64,000 nucleotides of DNA from Neobacillus sp. WH10 (GTDB lineage: Bacteria > Bacillota > Bacilli > Bacillales > Cytobacillaceae), in the NCBI RefSeq assembly GCF_030123405.1, contig NZ_CP126110.1, forward strand, positions 5,270,001 to 5,334,000. Reading direction: 5' to 3'. Shown piece after piece: positions 9,369-17,608 of this stretch. Below the pieces are notes generated by a model that worked only from the letters and a program-made list of their open reading frames with translations, made no database searches and was not told the origin of the DNA. Positions within the stretch are counted from its first letter, which is position 1; the number at the start of each line of letters is the position of its first letter. The position numbers and the translations under genes are program-made.

Positions 9369-10614
9369 TCTGTTTCTCCATTCGAGAAACTTTACTTAAG
9401 ACTTTATTTACTACCTTTTTTAAAGACTTAATAATATACATTACATCTTCATCACTAAGTAGAGTATGAAGCGGTAACGTAATCTCATTCTTATAAACAT
9501 TAAAAGCATTAGGGTAGTCTTTAATATTAAATCCTAAGTTCTTGTAGGCCGTAAACATTGGCAATGGCTTGTAATGAACATTACATGCGATACCCGCTTC
9601 AGCCATCTCAACAATTATTTCATTTCTTTCATCTTCCCTAATTCCAGGTATTCTTGCTAAATAAAGATGCCCAGAGGAGGTGAAATTTTCTCCATAATGC
9701 TGCAATGCATGAATCCCTAATGATAATAGTCCATTATCATAAATTTCAATAATCTCTCTACGTCTTTTCATGATATTTTCATATCTATTTAACTGTATCA
9801 AACCAATCCCTGCCATAATATCAGTCATATTGCACTTATATGCAGGATAGACAATATCATATTCCCATGCACCTTTTTGGGTTTTAGCCAATGCGTCTTT
9901 GGACTGGCCATGTAAGCTATAAAGCATAAATTGTTTATATAGCCATTCATCATCTAACCCAAGACCGCTTCCCCAAACAACAGCTCCACCTTCAGCTGTT
10001 GTTAAATTCTTTACTGCATGAAAAGAGAAACAAGTAAAATCTGCAACTTGTCCACATTTTAAGCCACTTCTTTCAGCACCAAATGCATGAGCAGCGTCTG
10101 TCATTACAACTATTCTATTAAATAAAGCTTGAAGTCCATTGTTAGCTTTAAAAAGACCCTTCTTGCTTTCTACTATTTCATATATAATATCGTAGTCACA
10201 CATCTTTCCCGCTAAATCAACCGGAATAATTACCTTTGTCTTCTCAGTAATGGCAGCAGCAAGTTTTGAATAATCCATTTCAAAAGAATCTGGTGCTGTA
10301 TCAACCAGTACAATTTTTGCCCCAACATGATCGATAACCGATGCAGATGCTGTATACGTATATGACGAAGTTATTACTTCGTCACCAGGCCCTACCCCTA
10401 AAATACGAAGTGTTAGTTCCATAGCAGCAGTCGCAGAGTTAAGGCATACTGCTTTATTAACACCAACATATTCAGCAATTTTATTTTCAAACTCTTTTGT
10501 CCTAGGACCAGTTGTAATCCAACCTGACTGCATTGCCTTTATAACTTCTTCAATTTCTGCATCCGTAATATCTGGAGGAGAGAAAGGGATGTTTCTCAAT
10601 TTGGTATTAATCAT
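9361..10614 (-). CDS. DegT/DnrJ/EryC1-family sugar aminotransferase (EpsN/PglE-like)
   Basis: A 417-residue PLP enzyme with D173 in MTDAAH and the Schiff-base lysine K202 in FHAVKNLTTAEGG. The opening IPFSPPDITDAEIEEV and GWITTGPRT blocks are typical of the ArnB/WecE/PglE class. It probably converts the 4-keto product of the EpsC-like dehydratase into a 4-amino sugar nucleotide. It is translationally coupled to the phosphoglycosyl transferase. Residues 140-170 carry an insertion compared with the shortest family members. The ATG at 10614 is preceded by the galU remnant rather than directly by the dehydratase. Confidence 0.9.
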   Translation of the reverse strand: MINTKLRNIPFSPPDITDAEIEEVIKAMQSGWITTGPRTKEFENKIAEYVGVNKAVCLNSATAAMELTLRILGVGPGDEVITSSYTYTASASVIDHVGAKIVLVDTAPDSFEMDYSKLAAAITEKTKVIIPVDLAGKMCDYDIIYEIVESKKGLFKANNGLQALFNRIVVMTDAAHAFGAERSGLKCGQVADFTCFSFHAVKNLTTAEGGAVVWGSGLGLDDEWLYKQFMLYSLHGQSKDALAKTQKGAWEYDIVYPAYKCNMTDIMAGIGLIQLNRYENIMKRRREIIEIYDNGLLSLGIHALQHYGENFTSSGHLYLARIPGIREDERNEIIVEMAEAGIACNVHYKPLPMFTAYKNLGFNIKDYPNAFNVYKNEITLPLHTLLSDEDVMYIIKSLKKVVNKVLSKVSRMEKQNV

Positions 10615-10699
10615 TTTATTTTCCTCGCTTATTCAGGTTTTGGTTTTTGGAAATTAATAAAAATTATTTAGAGATTAATACTTAATTAGCTTGGCGTTT

Positions 10700-11102
10700 C
10701 ACTCTGGACTATCATCACCCAAAAATACCGAAAACGGATCGTTTCCAATAAAACTTCTTGCACACCAAACTGCATGCCCTAAACTTTTGGTTGTTTCTGC
10801 CGAATATAATGTATATCAGCTAAATTTATAGAATAACGGACTTTTTCCAGCTAATCCGTTTTTCATTTTTCAATTAGGTTTTTCTCTAATTTCGATGCAA
10901 AATTAAAATGATCTTCAATTCCCGAAACAACTGTTTCTTCAACAATATATTGAATCACTGGTTTTTCGATAATGGCAGCATTTCTTTTGGCCTTGCTTTC
11001 GTTGGTGGAAGAAATCTTGTTCCTAGCCCATAAGCTGGTATTGTTATGAACCTTCCACCTTTTACATTCAAAATCAAACCGAAAGTTTAATCTTTTTATC
11101 AA
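10700..11102 (-). pseudogene. Decayed galU (UTP-glucose-1-phosphate uridylyltransferase)
   Basis: Recognisable GalU blocks occur in order but in different frames. They are P-A-x-G-L-G-T-R-F-L-P-P-T-K-A and P-K-E-M-L-P, then PVIQYIVEETVVSGIEDHF and SKLEKNLIEK, then after a stop IHYIRQKQPK, and in yet another frame LGHAVWCARSFIGNDPF and GDD. Between GIED and HF about a dozen usual residues are missing. The rest of the gene is absent. A 79-codon frame inside it (10863-11102) is therefore not a real gene. The remnant starts 5 bases after the dehydratase stop and keeps operon spacing, so an intact copy was probably once part of the polysaccharide operon. Confidence 0.85.
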
Positions 11103-11107
11103 TTAAT

Positions 11108-12934
11108 CTAATCCACCTTAGCAAAAACCGAAGCACGCTCAAACTTATTGTTCGCCACCGCAATCAACGTATCATGCATCTCCACTTCCGGCATTTCTAT
11201 AAGTCGATTAATTAAATCACCAAGTAGTTCCTTATGTATAACCTTCGCTTTCCCTATTTTTATCTTCGGATACACCTGTTCCGGATGCACTTCATTCTCA
11301 TTTAGCAGCTCCTCATACATCTTCTCTCCGGGACGAAGGCCTGTAAACTGGATACCGATATCTTCAATAGAATATCCTGACATTTTAATAAGGTTTTTCG
11401 CTAAGTCAACGATCTTAACCGGCTCACCCATATCAAGCACAAACACTTCCCCACCGCGTGCTAAAGACCCTGCCTGAATTACTAGCCGAGAGGCCTCCGG
11501 TATCGTCATAAAATACCTTGTCATCTCAGGATCCGTAACCGTAATTGGACCACCGGCATGGATTTGCTTCTTAAATAGCGGAATAACACTGCCCCGGCTG
11601 CCGAGCACATTCCCAAACCGAACCGCAACAAACTTCGTGTTACTGTTCGGCGCTAGACTCTGAATGATCATCTCCGCAAACCGCTTTGTTGCCCCCATCA
11701 CATTCGGAGGATTAACAGCCTTATCCGAAGAAATTAACACAAACGTATGTACACCAAAAGAGTCCGCCGCCTCGGCGACATTCTTCGTTCCAAAAATATT
11801 ATTCTTTACTGCTTCTCTTGGGTTATATTCCATCAGCGGTACATGCTTATGTGCTGCCGCATGATAAATCACAAACGGCCGGTGTTCTTCTATTACTTCA
11901 AAAATTCTTGACCGATCCTGAATATCTCCAATGACAGGGACAATCTCTACTTGATTTTGATATGTTCTCCTAAGCTCCATATCAATCAAATAAATACTAT
12001 TTTCCCCATGTCCTACTAGGACAATTTTACTCGGATTAAACTTGCAAATCTGCCGGCATATTTCCGATCCAATCGACCCGCCTGCGCCGGTAACCAACAC
12101 GGTTTTCCCGGTTACAATTTCGGAAATGCCGGCAATATCTAACTCAACCGGTTCTCTTCCCAATAAATCCTCTACCTGGACATCTCGGAATTGATTAACC
12201 GTTACTTTCCCCGTCATTAAATCTTCTAGCTTCGGAATAATCTGCGTTTTCGCCTTTGTTTTCGCACATTCTTCAAAAATCCGATTCAATTCTTTTTGAC
12301 TTAAAGAAGGAATCGCTATCACGATATTTTCTATTTTGTATTTCTCCACTGCTTCCTTTATATGGTCGGAATCTCCGACTACCGATATTCCGAGGATCTC
12401 TAATTTATACTTCTTTGGATCGTCATCAATAAAGGCAACAGGCTTCAAGTCAATATCGTGGTTACTAAGCAATTGCCGTGCTACCATCGTGCCGCCGGCC
12501 CCTGCGCCAACAATTAATGTCCGCTTGACATTTTTCTGCTTCGTCATGAAATTGTCCCGGAACATCCTCCACGAAAACCTTGATCCTCCAATTAACAACA
12601 CGTGCAACATCCACGTAATCATCAATGCCCTGACATATATATTATGAAAAACTAGCTCCTGCATCATGGCTGTCACCGCAATGGTGAAAGTGACTGCTTT
12701 CACAATCGCAACTAGCTCTCCAACACTCGCATATTCCCACACCTTGTTATATAACTTATAAATAGAAGCAAATAAATGATGGCTGATTAATAAGGTAAGC
12801 GAAGTAACGAGCAGCATTGGAATTTTAAAGATATGTAATTCCGGGTTCAGCGTAAAATAACTTATGTATACCGCAGTTAACACGATGATTGAATCCAGTG
12901 CGGCAAGCACGGTCAATCTTGTCCTATATGTCAT
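11108..12934 (-). CDS. Membrane-anchored nucleoside-diphosphate-sugar 4,6-dehydratase (EpsC/CapD/PglF-like)
   Basis: A 608-residue protein with four N-terminal membrane helices (about 1-115), a CoA-binding-like Rossmann domain starting VGAGAGGTMVARQL, then the SDR catalytic domain with GAGGSIGSEICRQ and the active-site segment SSDKAVNPPNVMGATKRFAE. Enzymes of this build dehydrate UDP-GlcNAc to the 4-keto-6-deoxy sugar. With the aminotransferase, the acetyltransferase and the small phosphoglycosyl transferase downstream it suggests a bacillosamine-type first sugar. It is the first glycan gene after the candidate EAR RNA. The codons near its 3-prime end and the following galU remnant show where the operon has been rearranged. 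Confidence 0.93.
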   Translation of the reverse strand: MTYRTRLTVLAALDSIIVLTAVYISYFTLNPELHIFKIPMLLVTSLTLLISHHLFASIYKLYNKVWEYASVGELVAIVKAVTFTIAVTAMMQELVFHNIYVRALMITWMLHVLLIGGSRFSWRMFRDNFMTKQKNVKRTLIVGAGAGGTMVARQLLSNHDIDLKPVAFIDDDPKKYKLEILGISVVGDSDHIKEAVEKYKIENIVIAIPSLSQKELNRIFEECAKTKAKTQIIPKLEDLMTGKVTVNQFRDVQVEDLLGREPVELDIAGISEIVTGKTVLVTGAGGSIGSEICRQICKFNPSKIVLVGHGENSIYLIDMELRRTYQNQVEIVPVIGDIQDRSRIFEVIEEHRPFVIYHAAAHKHVPLMEYNPREAVKNNIFGTKNVAEAADSFGVHTFVLISSDKAVNPPNVMGATKRFAEMIIQSLAPNSNTKFVAVRFGNVLGSRGSVIPLFKKQIHAGGPITVTDPEMTRYFMTIPEASRLVIQAGSLARGGEVFVLDMGEPVKIVDLAKNLIKMSGYSIEDIGIQFTGLRPGEKMYEELLNENEVHPEQVYPKIKIGKAKVIHKELLGDLINRLIEMPEVEMHDTLIAVANNKFERASVFAKVD

Positions 12935-13000
12935 CTGTCTATTCCCCCTTTTTTATTTATTTTGTTAACCTACTAAATACTTTCACCCATTAAAGCATAA

Positions 13001-13060
13001 AGGTAAAAAAATAAATATCTAATGGAATAGCAAGTGCTTTTACACTTATTCTTTCATTAG
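13001..13060 (-). terminator. Intrinsic terminator inside the EPS operon leader
   Basis: Two 18-base arms (13019-13036 and 13043-13060) pair almost fully around a 6-base loop. On the minus strand they are followed by a U-rich run. It lies between the candidate EAR RNA and the start of the dehydratase gene, so read-through would need antitermination. Confidence 0.75.
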
Positions 13061-13084
13061 AGATTTATAATTTATTTTAATTGG

Positions 13085-13222
13085 GCATCTAACCCACCCT
13101 TACATCACACTATCGACAACACGTATCTAAGGTCTCTGTGTAAAAAGACCCACAACATAACCGAGTACCACCATGTACAAGGGACATGGTGCCTCGCCGG
13201 TCAGGAGATAAGGCCTGTTAAA
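13085..13222 (-). ncRNA. Candidate EAR (epsC motif) antitermination RNA
   Basis: Between the phosphatase gene and the EpsC-like gene, the minus strand can form several consecutive stems: CAGG/CCTG, CGAG/CTCG enclosing a perfect 8-bp CACCATGT/ACATGGTG hairpin, GGTCT/AGACC, and CCTTA/TAAGG. The EAR element of Bacillales is known from exactly this position, upstream of epsC, and promotes processive antitermination through long polysaccharide operons. Place, strand, size and multi-stem structure fit, and a terminator lies just downstream. I could not align it to the family model, so identity is likely rather than proven. Confidence 0.65.
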
Positions 13223-13264
13223 AAATATTTTGATTACGTACTATATACATAAAGACTCAACTAA

Positions 13265-14026
13265 TTAGAAGAAAAGAAATTTCTTTTTCTTTTTAAAGGG
13301 GGTTGGGATTTCCCTCATAATATTTTTCCTATCTATTAAAAGCTCTGCGTTTTCTTTAAAAAGATAGACATAATCCGTCCCAAACTTAGATTCTATGAAA
13401 TCAAGTGCTTCCTCCATTTTAAATGATCGATTAATCACATTATGTGCATCAGAAGCAATAAAATGAGTTAAATTATTTTCTATTAATTGGATTGAAAAGG
13501 TTTTGATTTTTTTTCCGAAGTAACCACAGAGACTAGAAGCTGTAACCTGTGTTAATGCACCCTTTTCTACTAAATTATAGAGTATGTCCGGGCGTTCAAT
13601 CAGTTCAGCATTCCTCTCCGGGTGAACAATGATGGGGGTAAGTCCCTTTACTTGAAGATCAAATAATAGTTTTTCTGTATATCGTGGGACATGACTTGAT
13701 GGAAATTCAACGAACAAATATTGACTATCATTCAATGTTTGAATGTCGCCTTTTTCAAAGTCTGCTAGTATCTCGCCAAAGATCCTTGGTTCTTGACCGG
13801 GTAAAATCTTTACATTTATATTTGCTGCTTGTAGATTTTGATTAAGTTCTTTTACTTTTTCAATAATTTCTGCTTTGCGATTATTATAATGATTATTTAG
13901 ATGAGGAGTGGCAATGATGGTATGAATCCCTTCTTTTGCAGCTTCCTTTGCCATTGTGATGCTATCTTCTACATTCTTCGCACCATCGTCTATCCCGGGT
14001 AATATGTGACAATGAATATCAATCAT
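13265..14026 (-). CDS. ywqE: Tyrosine-protein phosphatase, CpsB/CapC/YwqE family
   Basis: A 253-residue PHP-fold phosphatase with the metal-binding motif DIHCHILPGIDDGAKN at the N-terminus, HPERN in the middle and SDAHN near the C-terminus. It should remove phosphate from the adjacent tyrosine kinase and so help control polysaccharide length and export. The frame opens at a TTG at 14047, but the ATG at 14026 has a GAGGAG site 9 bases upstream and begins MIDIHCH, as family members do. It is the third gene of the kinase module and is followed by the candidate EAR RNA. Confidence 0.92.
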   Translation of the reverse strand: MIDIHCHILPGIDDGAKNVEDSITMAKEAAKEGIHTIIATPHLNNHYNNRKAEIIEKVKELNQNLQAANINVKILPGQEPRIFGEILADFEKGDIQTLNDSQYLFVEFPSSHVPRYTEKLLFDLQVKGLTPIIVHPERNAELIERPDILYNLVEKGALTQVTASSLCGYFGKKIKTFSIQLIENNLTHFIASDAHNVINRSFKMEEALDFIESKFGTDYVYLFKENAELLIDRKNIMREIPTPFKKKKKFLFF

Positions 14027-14112
14027 CAGCGCCCACTCCTCTTCCAATTAGTTGTAATTTCTAGAATGTTATCAAATTAACACTATTTTACAATTATGTA
14101 AATGTAAACATA

Positions 14113-14814
14113 TCACTTTGTACCATAATAATAGTAGTAATTGGTATCTTGAATTTTCTTATTGTTTACTACCACTCCTAGTAAATTGCTTTGAGCAGAG
14201 TCAAGGAGTTCTTTTGCTTTTAACAATTGATCTTTTTCCGTTTTCCCACTATACACGACTAGAACAGTACCGTCACAACGATTGGCTAAGATTTGCGCAT
14301 CCGTTACTGCCAATAATGGCGGTGTATCAAAAAGGATGATATCGAACAGTTCCTCTGACGATTGAAAGATTTGTTCCATTGATTTTGAACTGAGAAGTTC
14401 AGATGGGTTCGGCGGAATCGGTCCGCTTGTCAGTACAGATAAATTTTCTACACTTGTTTCAGAAATCGCTTCTTCTAATGATACCTGCTTTGTTAAAACG
14501 CTTGTCATTCCAAATGTATTCGTTTGATTAAAAGTGTAGTGAACGGTCGGCTTTCTCATATCAGCATCCACTAATAAGACTTTCTTCCCTTGCTGTGCAA
14601 ATGTAACTGCCAAGTTAGCTACTGTTGTCGATTTCCCTTCCCCCGGCCCTGAAGAAGTGACCATTAACGTTCTCACATTTTTATCAACTGTAGAATAATG
14701 AATATTGGTTCGAATAGTACGATATTGCTCAGATATCGGTGATTTTGGATCAACCATAGTAATTAGGTTTCTTCTATTACTTGCTGTTTTCTTATTCCCT
14801 TGCTTAAGAACCAA
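14113..14814 (-). CDS. ywqD: Bacterial tyrosine kinase, CpsD/CapB/YwqD family
   Basis: A cytoplasmic BY-kinase of about 233 residues with Walker A SSGPGEGKSTTVANL, Walker A-prime LLVDADMRKPT and Walker B ILFDTPPLL. A C-terminal cluster of five consecutive tyrosines is the autophosphorylation site. It needs the membrane modulator encoded just upstream. Two starts are possible: GTG 14823, where the AGAGG site is too close, and TTG 14814, 8 bases after AGAGG, which I prefer. Either way the gene overlaps the end of the modulator gene. It probably regulates polymer assembly and may phosphorylate other sugar enzymes. Confidence 0.92.
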   Translation of the reverse strand: MVLKQGNKKTASNRRNLITMVDPKSPISEQYRTIRTNIHYSTVDKNVRTLMVTSSGPGEGKSTTVANLAVTFAQQGKKVLLVDADMRKPTVHYTFNQTNTFGMTSVLTKQVSLEEAISETSVENLSVLTSGPIPPNPSELLSSKSMEQIFQSSEELFDIILFDTPPLLAVTDAQILANRCDGTVLVVYSGKTEKDQLLKAKELLDSAQSNLLGVVVNNKKIQDTNYYYYYGTK

Positions 14815-15553
14815 TTCTCTCACCTCTTAATCTAGCATTAACCCTTGTATTATCCGCTTGGAGTTTCCTCATTTGTGATTCATCCATGACCGCAATTGTA
14901 CCAAGAACAGGTACCCCAATAAGTTTTTCAATATCATCTTCATTCTTAATCGTATTATCGAAGTATTCTAATAAGAATGCGATCCCTATACCCGCCATTA
15001 AACCAACAACTAAAGCTATCGCTACATTCAATAATGGTTTTGGCTTAATGGGAGATGTATTGTCTGTGACTTCAGCTTTTGCAAGGATACTAACATTATC
15101 GACACTCATAATATTTACAATTTCTTTTTGAAATACTTCAGCTGTTTTATTGGCAATCTTCGCTGCCATTTTTGCATTAGTGTCTTGAACAGATAGATTG
15201 ACAACCTGTGAGTTTGTTTCATTTCCGACAGTAATTTTTTCGTTTAATTCGCTATATGACATATCTAACTTTAATTCTTTAATGACTAATTCAAGAATCG
15301 CTGGGCTTTTTATAATAACATTGTATGTATTAATTAATTGAAGGTTTGTTTGCACTTCATTATATTGGTAGGCTGATTGTTCATTTTTTGATTGATTAAC
15401 TAGTAATTGTGTTGACGCCTGATAAACAGGAGTTAAGAAAAAGTAACTCACCACACCACTGATTAAAACGGCTATAAATGTTATCGTTAATATTAAACGT
15501 AGTCGTTTACGCAATGTTTGCAGCAATTGTTTTAAGCTAATTGTTTCCTCCAT
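14804..15553 (-). CDS. ywqC: Polysaccharide co-polymerase / kinase modulator, YwqC/TkmA family
   Basis: A 249-residue Wzz-type protein with two membrane helices (about 20-40 and 174-194), an extracytoplasmic loop, and a proline-rich TSPIKPKPLLN stretch before the second helix. The cytoplasmic tail (NTIKNEDDIEKLIGVPVLGTIAVM) is the part that activates the partner BY-kinase. It is the first gene of the polysaccharide operon, with GGGAGG before the ATG at 15553. It controls chain length and couples polymerisation to the kinase-phosphatase cycle. Confidence 0.92.
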   Translation of the reverse strand: MEETISLKQLLQTLRKRLRLILTITFIAVLISGVVSYFFLTPVYQASTQLLVNQSKNEQSAYQYNEVQTNLQLINTYNVIIKSPAILELVIKELKLDMSYSELNEKITVGNETNSQVVNLSVQDTNAKMAAKIANKTAEVFQKEIVNIMSVDNVSILAKAEVTDNTSPIKPKPLLNVAIALVVGLMAGIGIAFLLEYFDNTIKNEDDIEKLIGVPVLGTIAVMDESQMRKLQADNTRVNARLRGERIGS

Positions 15554-15610
15554 TTGGTCCTCCCTATATTGTAAAAAATCAAATATTGTTAAAAAATCAA
15601 ACTAACAAAT

Positions 15611-15640
15611 AGTATACCACAAAATTTGTCATGGTTTGGC
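15611..15640 (-). promoter_or_regulatory. Probable sigma-A promoter of the EPS operon
   Basis: A TATACT -10 hexamer (15611-15616 on the minus strand) lies about 58 bases before the modulator start. The -35 region is poor, suggesting activator dependence or repression relief. Only the -10 match is strong. Confidence 0.45.
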
Positions 15641-15752
15641 TTATTTTGTACATATGTGTAATTTTTGTCGTTTTTTCTTTTATTATTTTCACCTTTTGTA
15701 AATTTTTGTAGATATAAAATGAAAATGGAATTAATTTTCAATGGTTCTCTGC

Positions 15753-15758
15753 TATAAT
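15753..15758 (+). promoter_or_regulatory. -10 element of the divergent SGNH gene
   Basis: A perfect TATAAT lies 34 bases before the ATG at 15793. No good -35 hexamer is visible at 17 bases. It faces away from the EPS promoter across a shared 239-base region. Confidence 0.5.
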
Positions 15759-15792
15759 TAGATTTGCAAAACGATTTGGGGGTTCATATATA

Positions 15793-16587
15793 ATGAAGAA
15801 TTTATTTACGATCTTATTAGGGCTTGCTTGCGCAGCCGTTCTCTTCTTTGGACATAACTACTGGAATGAAAGAATTAAAGCAGCACCAGAGAGCACATCT
15901 AACGTATCAAAAAAACAACAAAAAAAACTGAATGTCGAGACCGCATCACCTGATGAGGACGTCCTTGCTTATACTGCTAAATGGCCTGAATCAGCAGTTG
16001 AACGCTTCAAGCAAACACTAAATGAAAAGAAACCATTTAAGGTACTCTTTGTCGGTTCTCCTGACATCGGCACAGACACGGAAGGGACTTTCCCGGCTGT
16101 AAAAGAGAAACTGCTTGAAACATTTGGGGAGAACAACATCCAGGTTGACCTTAAAACCTTCAAATCCACTTCTACCCAATTAGTTAATTCAAATAAACAA
16201 GACGAAATTGCTGCCGAAGAAGCAGATTTAATCGTGTTAGAGCCATTTATCCTGCAAAATAATAGTGGTTTAGTCTTAATCGATAAAACATTAAATGATA
16301 CCTTAAAAATCATGGACGATATTAAAGCAAAAAAGCCAGAAACGACTTTTATCCTTCAGCCATCCTATCCGCTATATCAAGCAAAGATTTATCCTAATCA
16401 GGTAGCTGAACTAAAAAAGTTTGCTGAGCAGCACCAAATTACCTATCTGGATCACTGGTCTGCTTGGCCGGATGCCAACAATGAAGAGATTAAGGAATAC
16501 CTTCAGCAGCCGGACCAAAGTGCTCCTAGTGACAAAGGAAATCAAGTATGGAGTGATTTTATCCTACAGTTTTTAATTAGCAAGTAA
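15793..16587 (+). CDS. SGNH/GDSL-like extracytoplasmic hydrolase
   Basis: A 264-residue protein with an N-terminal membrane anchor or signal (about 5-20), a polar linker, then an SGNH-like domain. FVGSPD stands in the block I position where GDS is usual, and LDHWSAWP supplies an Asp-x-x-His-like pair; SDKGNQVW follows near the end. Such proteins can be deacetylases or esterases acting on polysaccharide. It is divergent from the EPS operon, which supports a role in modifying the polymer, but no substrate can be read. The ATG follows a TTGGGGG site. Confidence 0.65.
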   Translation: MKNLFTILLGLACAAVLFFGHNYWNERIKAAPESTSNVSKKQQKKLNVETASPDEDVLAYTAKWPESAVERFKQTLNEKKPFKVLFVGSPDIGTDTEGTFPAVKEKLLETFGENNIQVDLKTFKSTSTQLVNSNKQDEIAAEEADLIVLEPFILQNNSGLVLIDKTLNDTLKIMDDIKAKKPETTFILQPSYPLYQAKIYPNQVAELKKFAEQHQITYLDHWSAWPDANNEEIKEYLQQPDQSAPSDKGNQVWSDFILQFLISK

Positions 16588-16611
16588 ACGCGTTAATTTC
16601 TACAAAAACAT

Positions 16612-16642
16612 AAAAAGGCTGACTTTAAAGGTCGGCCTTTTT
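16612..16642. terminator. Bidirectional terminator
   Basis: An AAAAAGGCTGAC stem pairs with GTCGGCCTTTTT around a 7-base loop. It serves the SGNH gene on the plus strand and the converging LytTR regulator on the minus strand. Confidence 0.85.
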
Positions 16643-16769
16643 GAGTATTTTTAATAGTCGAATTAAATTAATGTAATACCAGGTGACTATTTTGCAAGAA
16701 ATTGAGATTAAAAGTAAAATTTTGAATTTATTGTGAATTTTTTCAAAAAAAGAGATTATTATACCAAGC

Positions 16770-17495
16770 CTACTCCCCCAATAACCGATGCACCTGTTGA
16801 ATCTGCAATTTGGATATATGGGCGATGCTTTCTGAAGCAGAAAAATATGCAAGATAGGTTTCGCCAAACGATTCAATCTTAACAATTTTCCTAAGGTTCA
16901 CAAGGTATGAGCGATGAGTCCGATAAAAGTATGGCGGTAAGCGCTTCCCAAACTCTTGAAGCGATTCGATGGTCTCGACCGTGTTATTCACCGTATGAAT
17001 CAGCGACTTTCTGTCTATCTTTTCCACAAAAAGGATATCGTCCATCGCAATATAAAGAAACTTTTGATTGGACTTAATCGCTAGTTTGCTTGCAATATGC
17101 TGCTTTTCTTCGATTCTTTTTTGCAATTGCAGACCTAATTTGGCCTTTTCTAAGGCGATAAAGAAACGTGTCTTCTCAATCGGCTTGACCAGATAATCTA
17201 CTGCTGCAAGATTAAAGGCCTCGACAGCAAACTCATCATAACCCGTGGTAAAAATAATCTGCACGGAGTGATTCAATTGTTTACACACCTTGGCAGCCTC
17301 AACCCCATTGACGATGGGCATATTGATATCGACCAGAACAATTTCCGGCTTCTCCTTTATCACCAGCTGAATCAGCTCTTCTCCATTCGACACCTTCCCT
17401 GCTATCTGATAATCAGGGAGCAGCTTTATATAATGTGACAGAAGTGATTTTGAAGAACAGTCATCATCCGCTATTATTACGTTCAATTTCTTCAT
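16770..17495 (-). CDS. LytTR-family response regulator
   Basis: A 241-residue regulator. Residues 1-120 are a receiver domain with the acidic DDD at 10-12, phosphoacceptor D56 (VLVDINMP), T87 region FTTGYD and K near 107 (VDYLVKP). The C-terminal part is a LytTR DNA-binding domain (FLYIAMDDILFVEKIDRKSLIHT ... FYRTHRSYLVNL). No LytS-type kinase is adjacent, so its partner is elsewhere or is the hybrid kinase at 18616-20616. A paralogue with a damaged receiver is encoded at 20912-21655. Confidence 0.9.
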   Translation of the reverse strand: MKKLNVIIADDDCSSKSLLSHYIKLLPDYQIAGKVSNGEELIQLVIKEKPEIVLVDINMPIVNGVEAAKVCKQLNHSVQIIFTTGYDEFAVEAFNLAAVDYLVKPIEKTRFFIALEKAKLGLQLQKRIEEKQHIASKLAIKSNQKFLYIAMDDILFVEKIDRKSLIHTVNNTVETIESLQEFGKRLPPYFYRTHRSYLVNLRKIVKIESFGETYLAYFSASESIAHISKLQIQQVHRLLGE

Positions 17496-17608
17496 AGGAT
17501 CACTCGCTTCGATTTTTACATTTTAACCATCTCGATTCTATTATTTTATACTTTTCACAGCAGAAAATATATGAGGAAAATGGTAAAGGTTTATAGTGCA
17601 GGATAATC

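Noticed and set aside
10863..11102. 79-codon ORF as an independent small gene
   Set aside because: Its C-terminal half is GalU sequence and the N-terminal half is GalU in the wrong frame, so it is part of the pseudogene.
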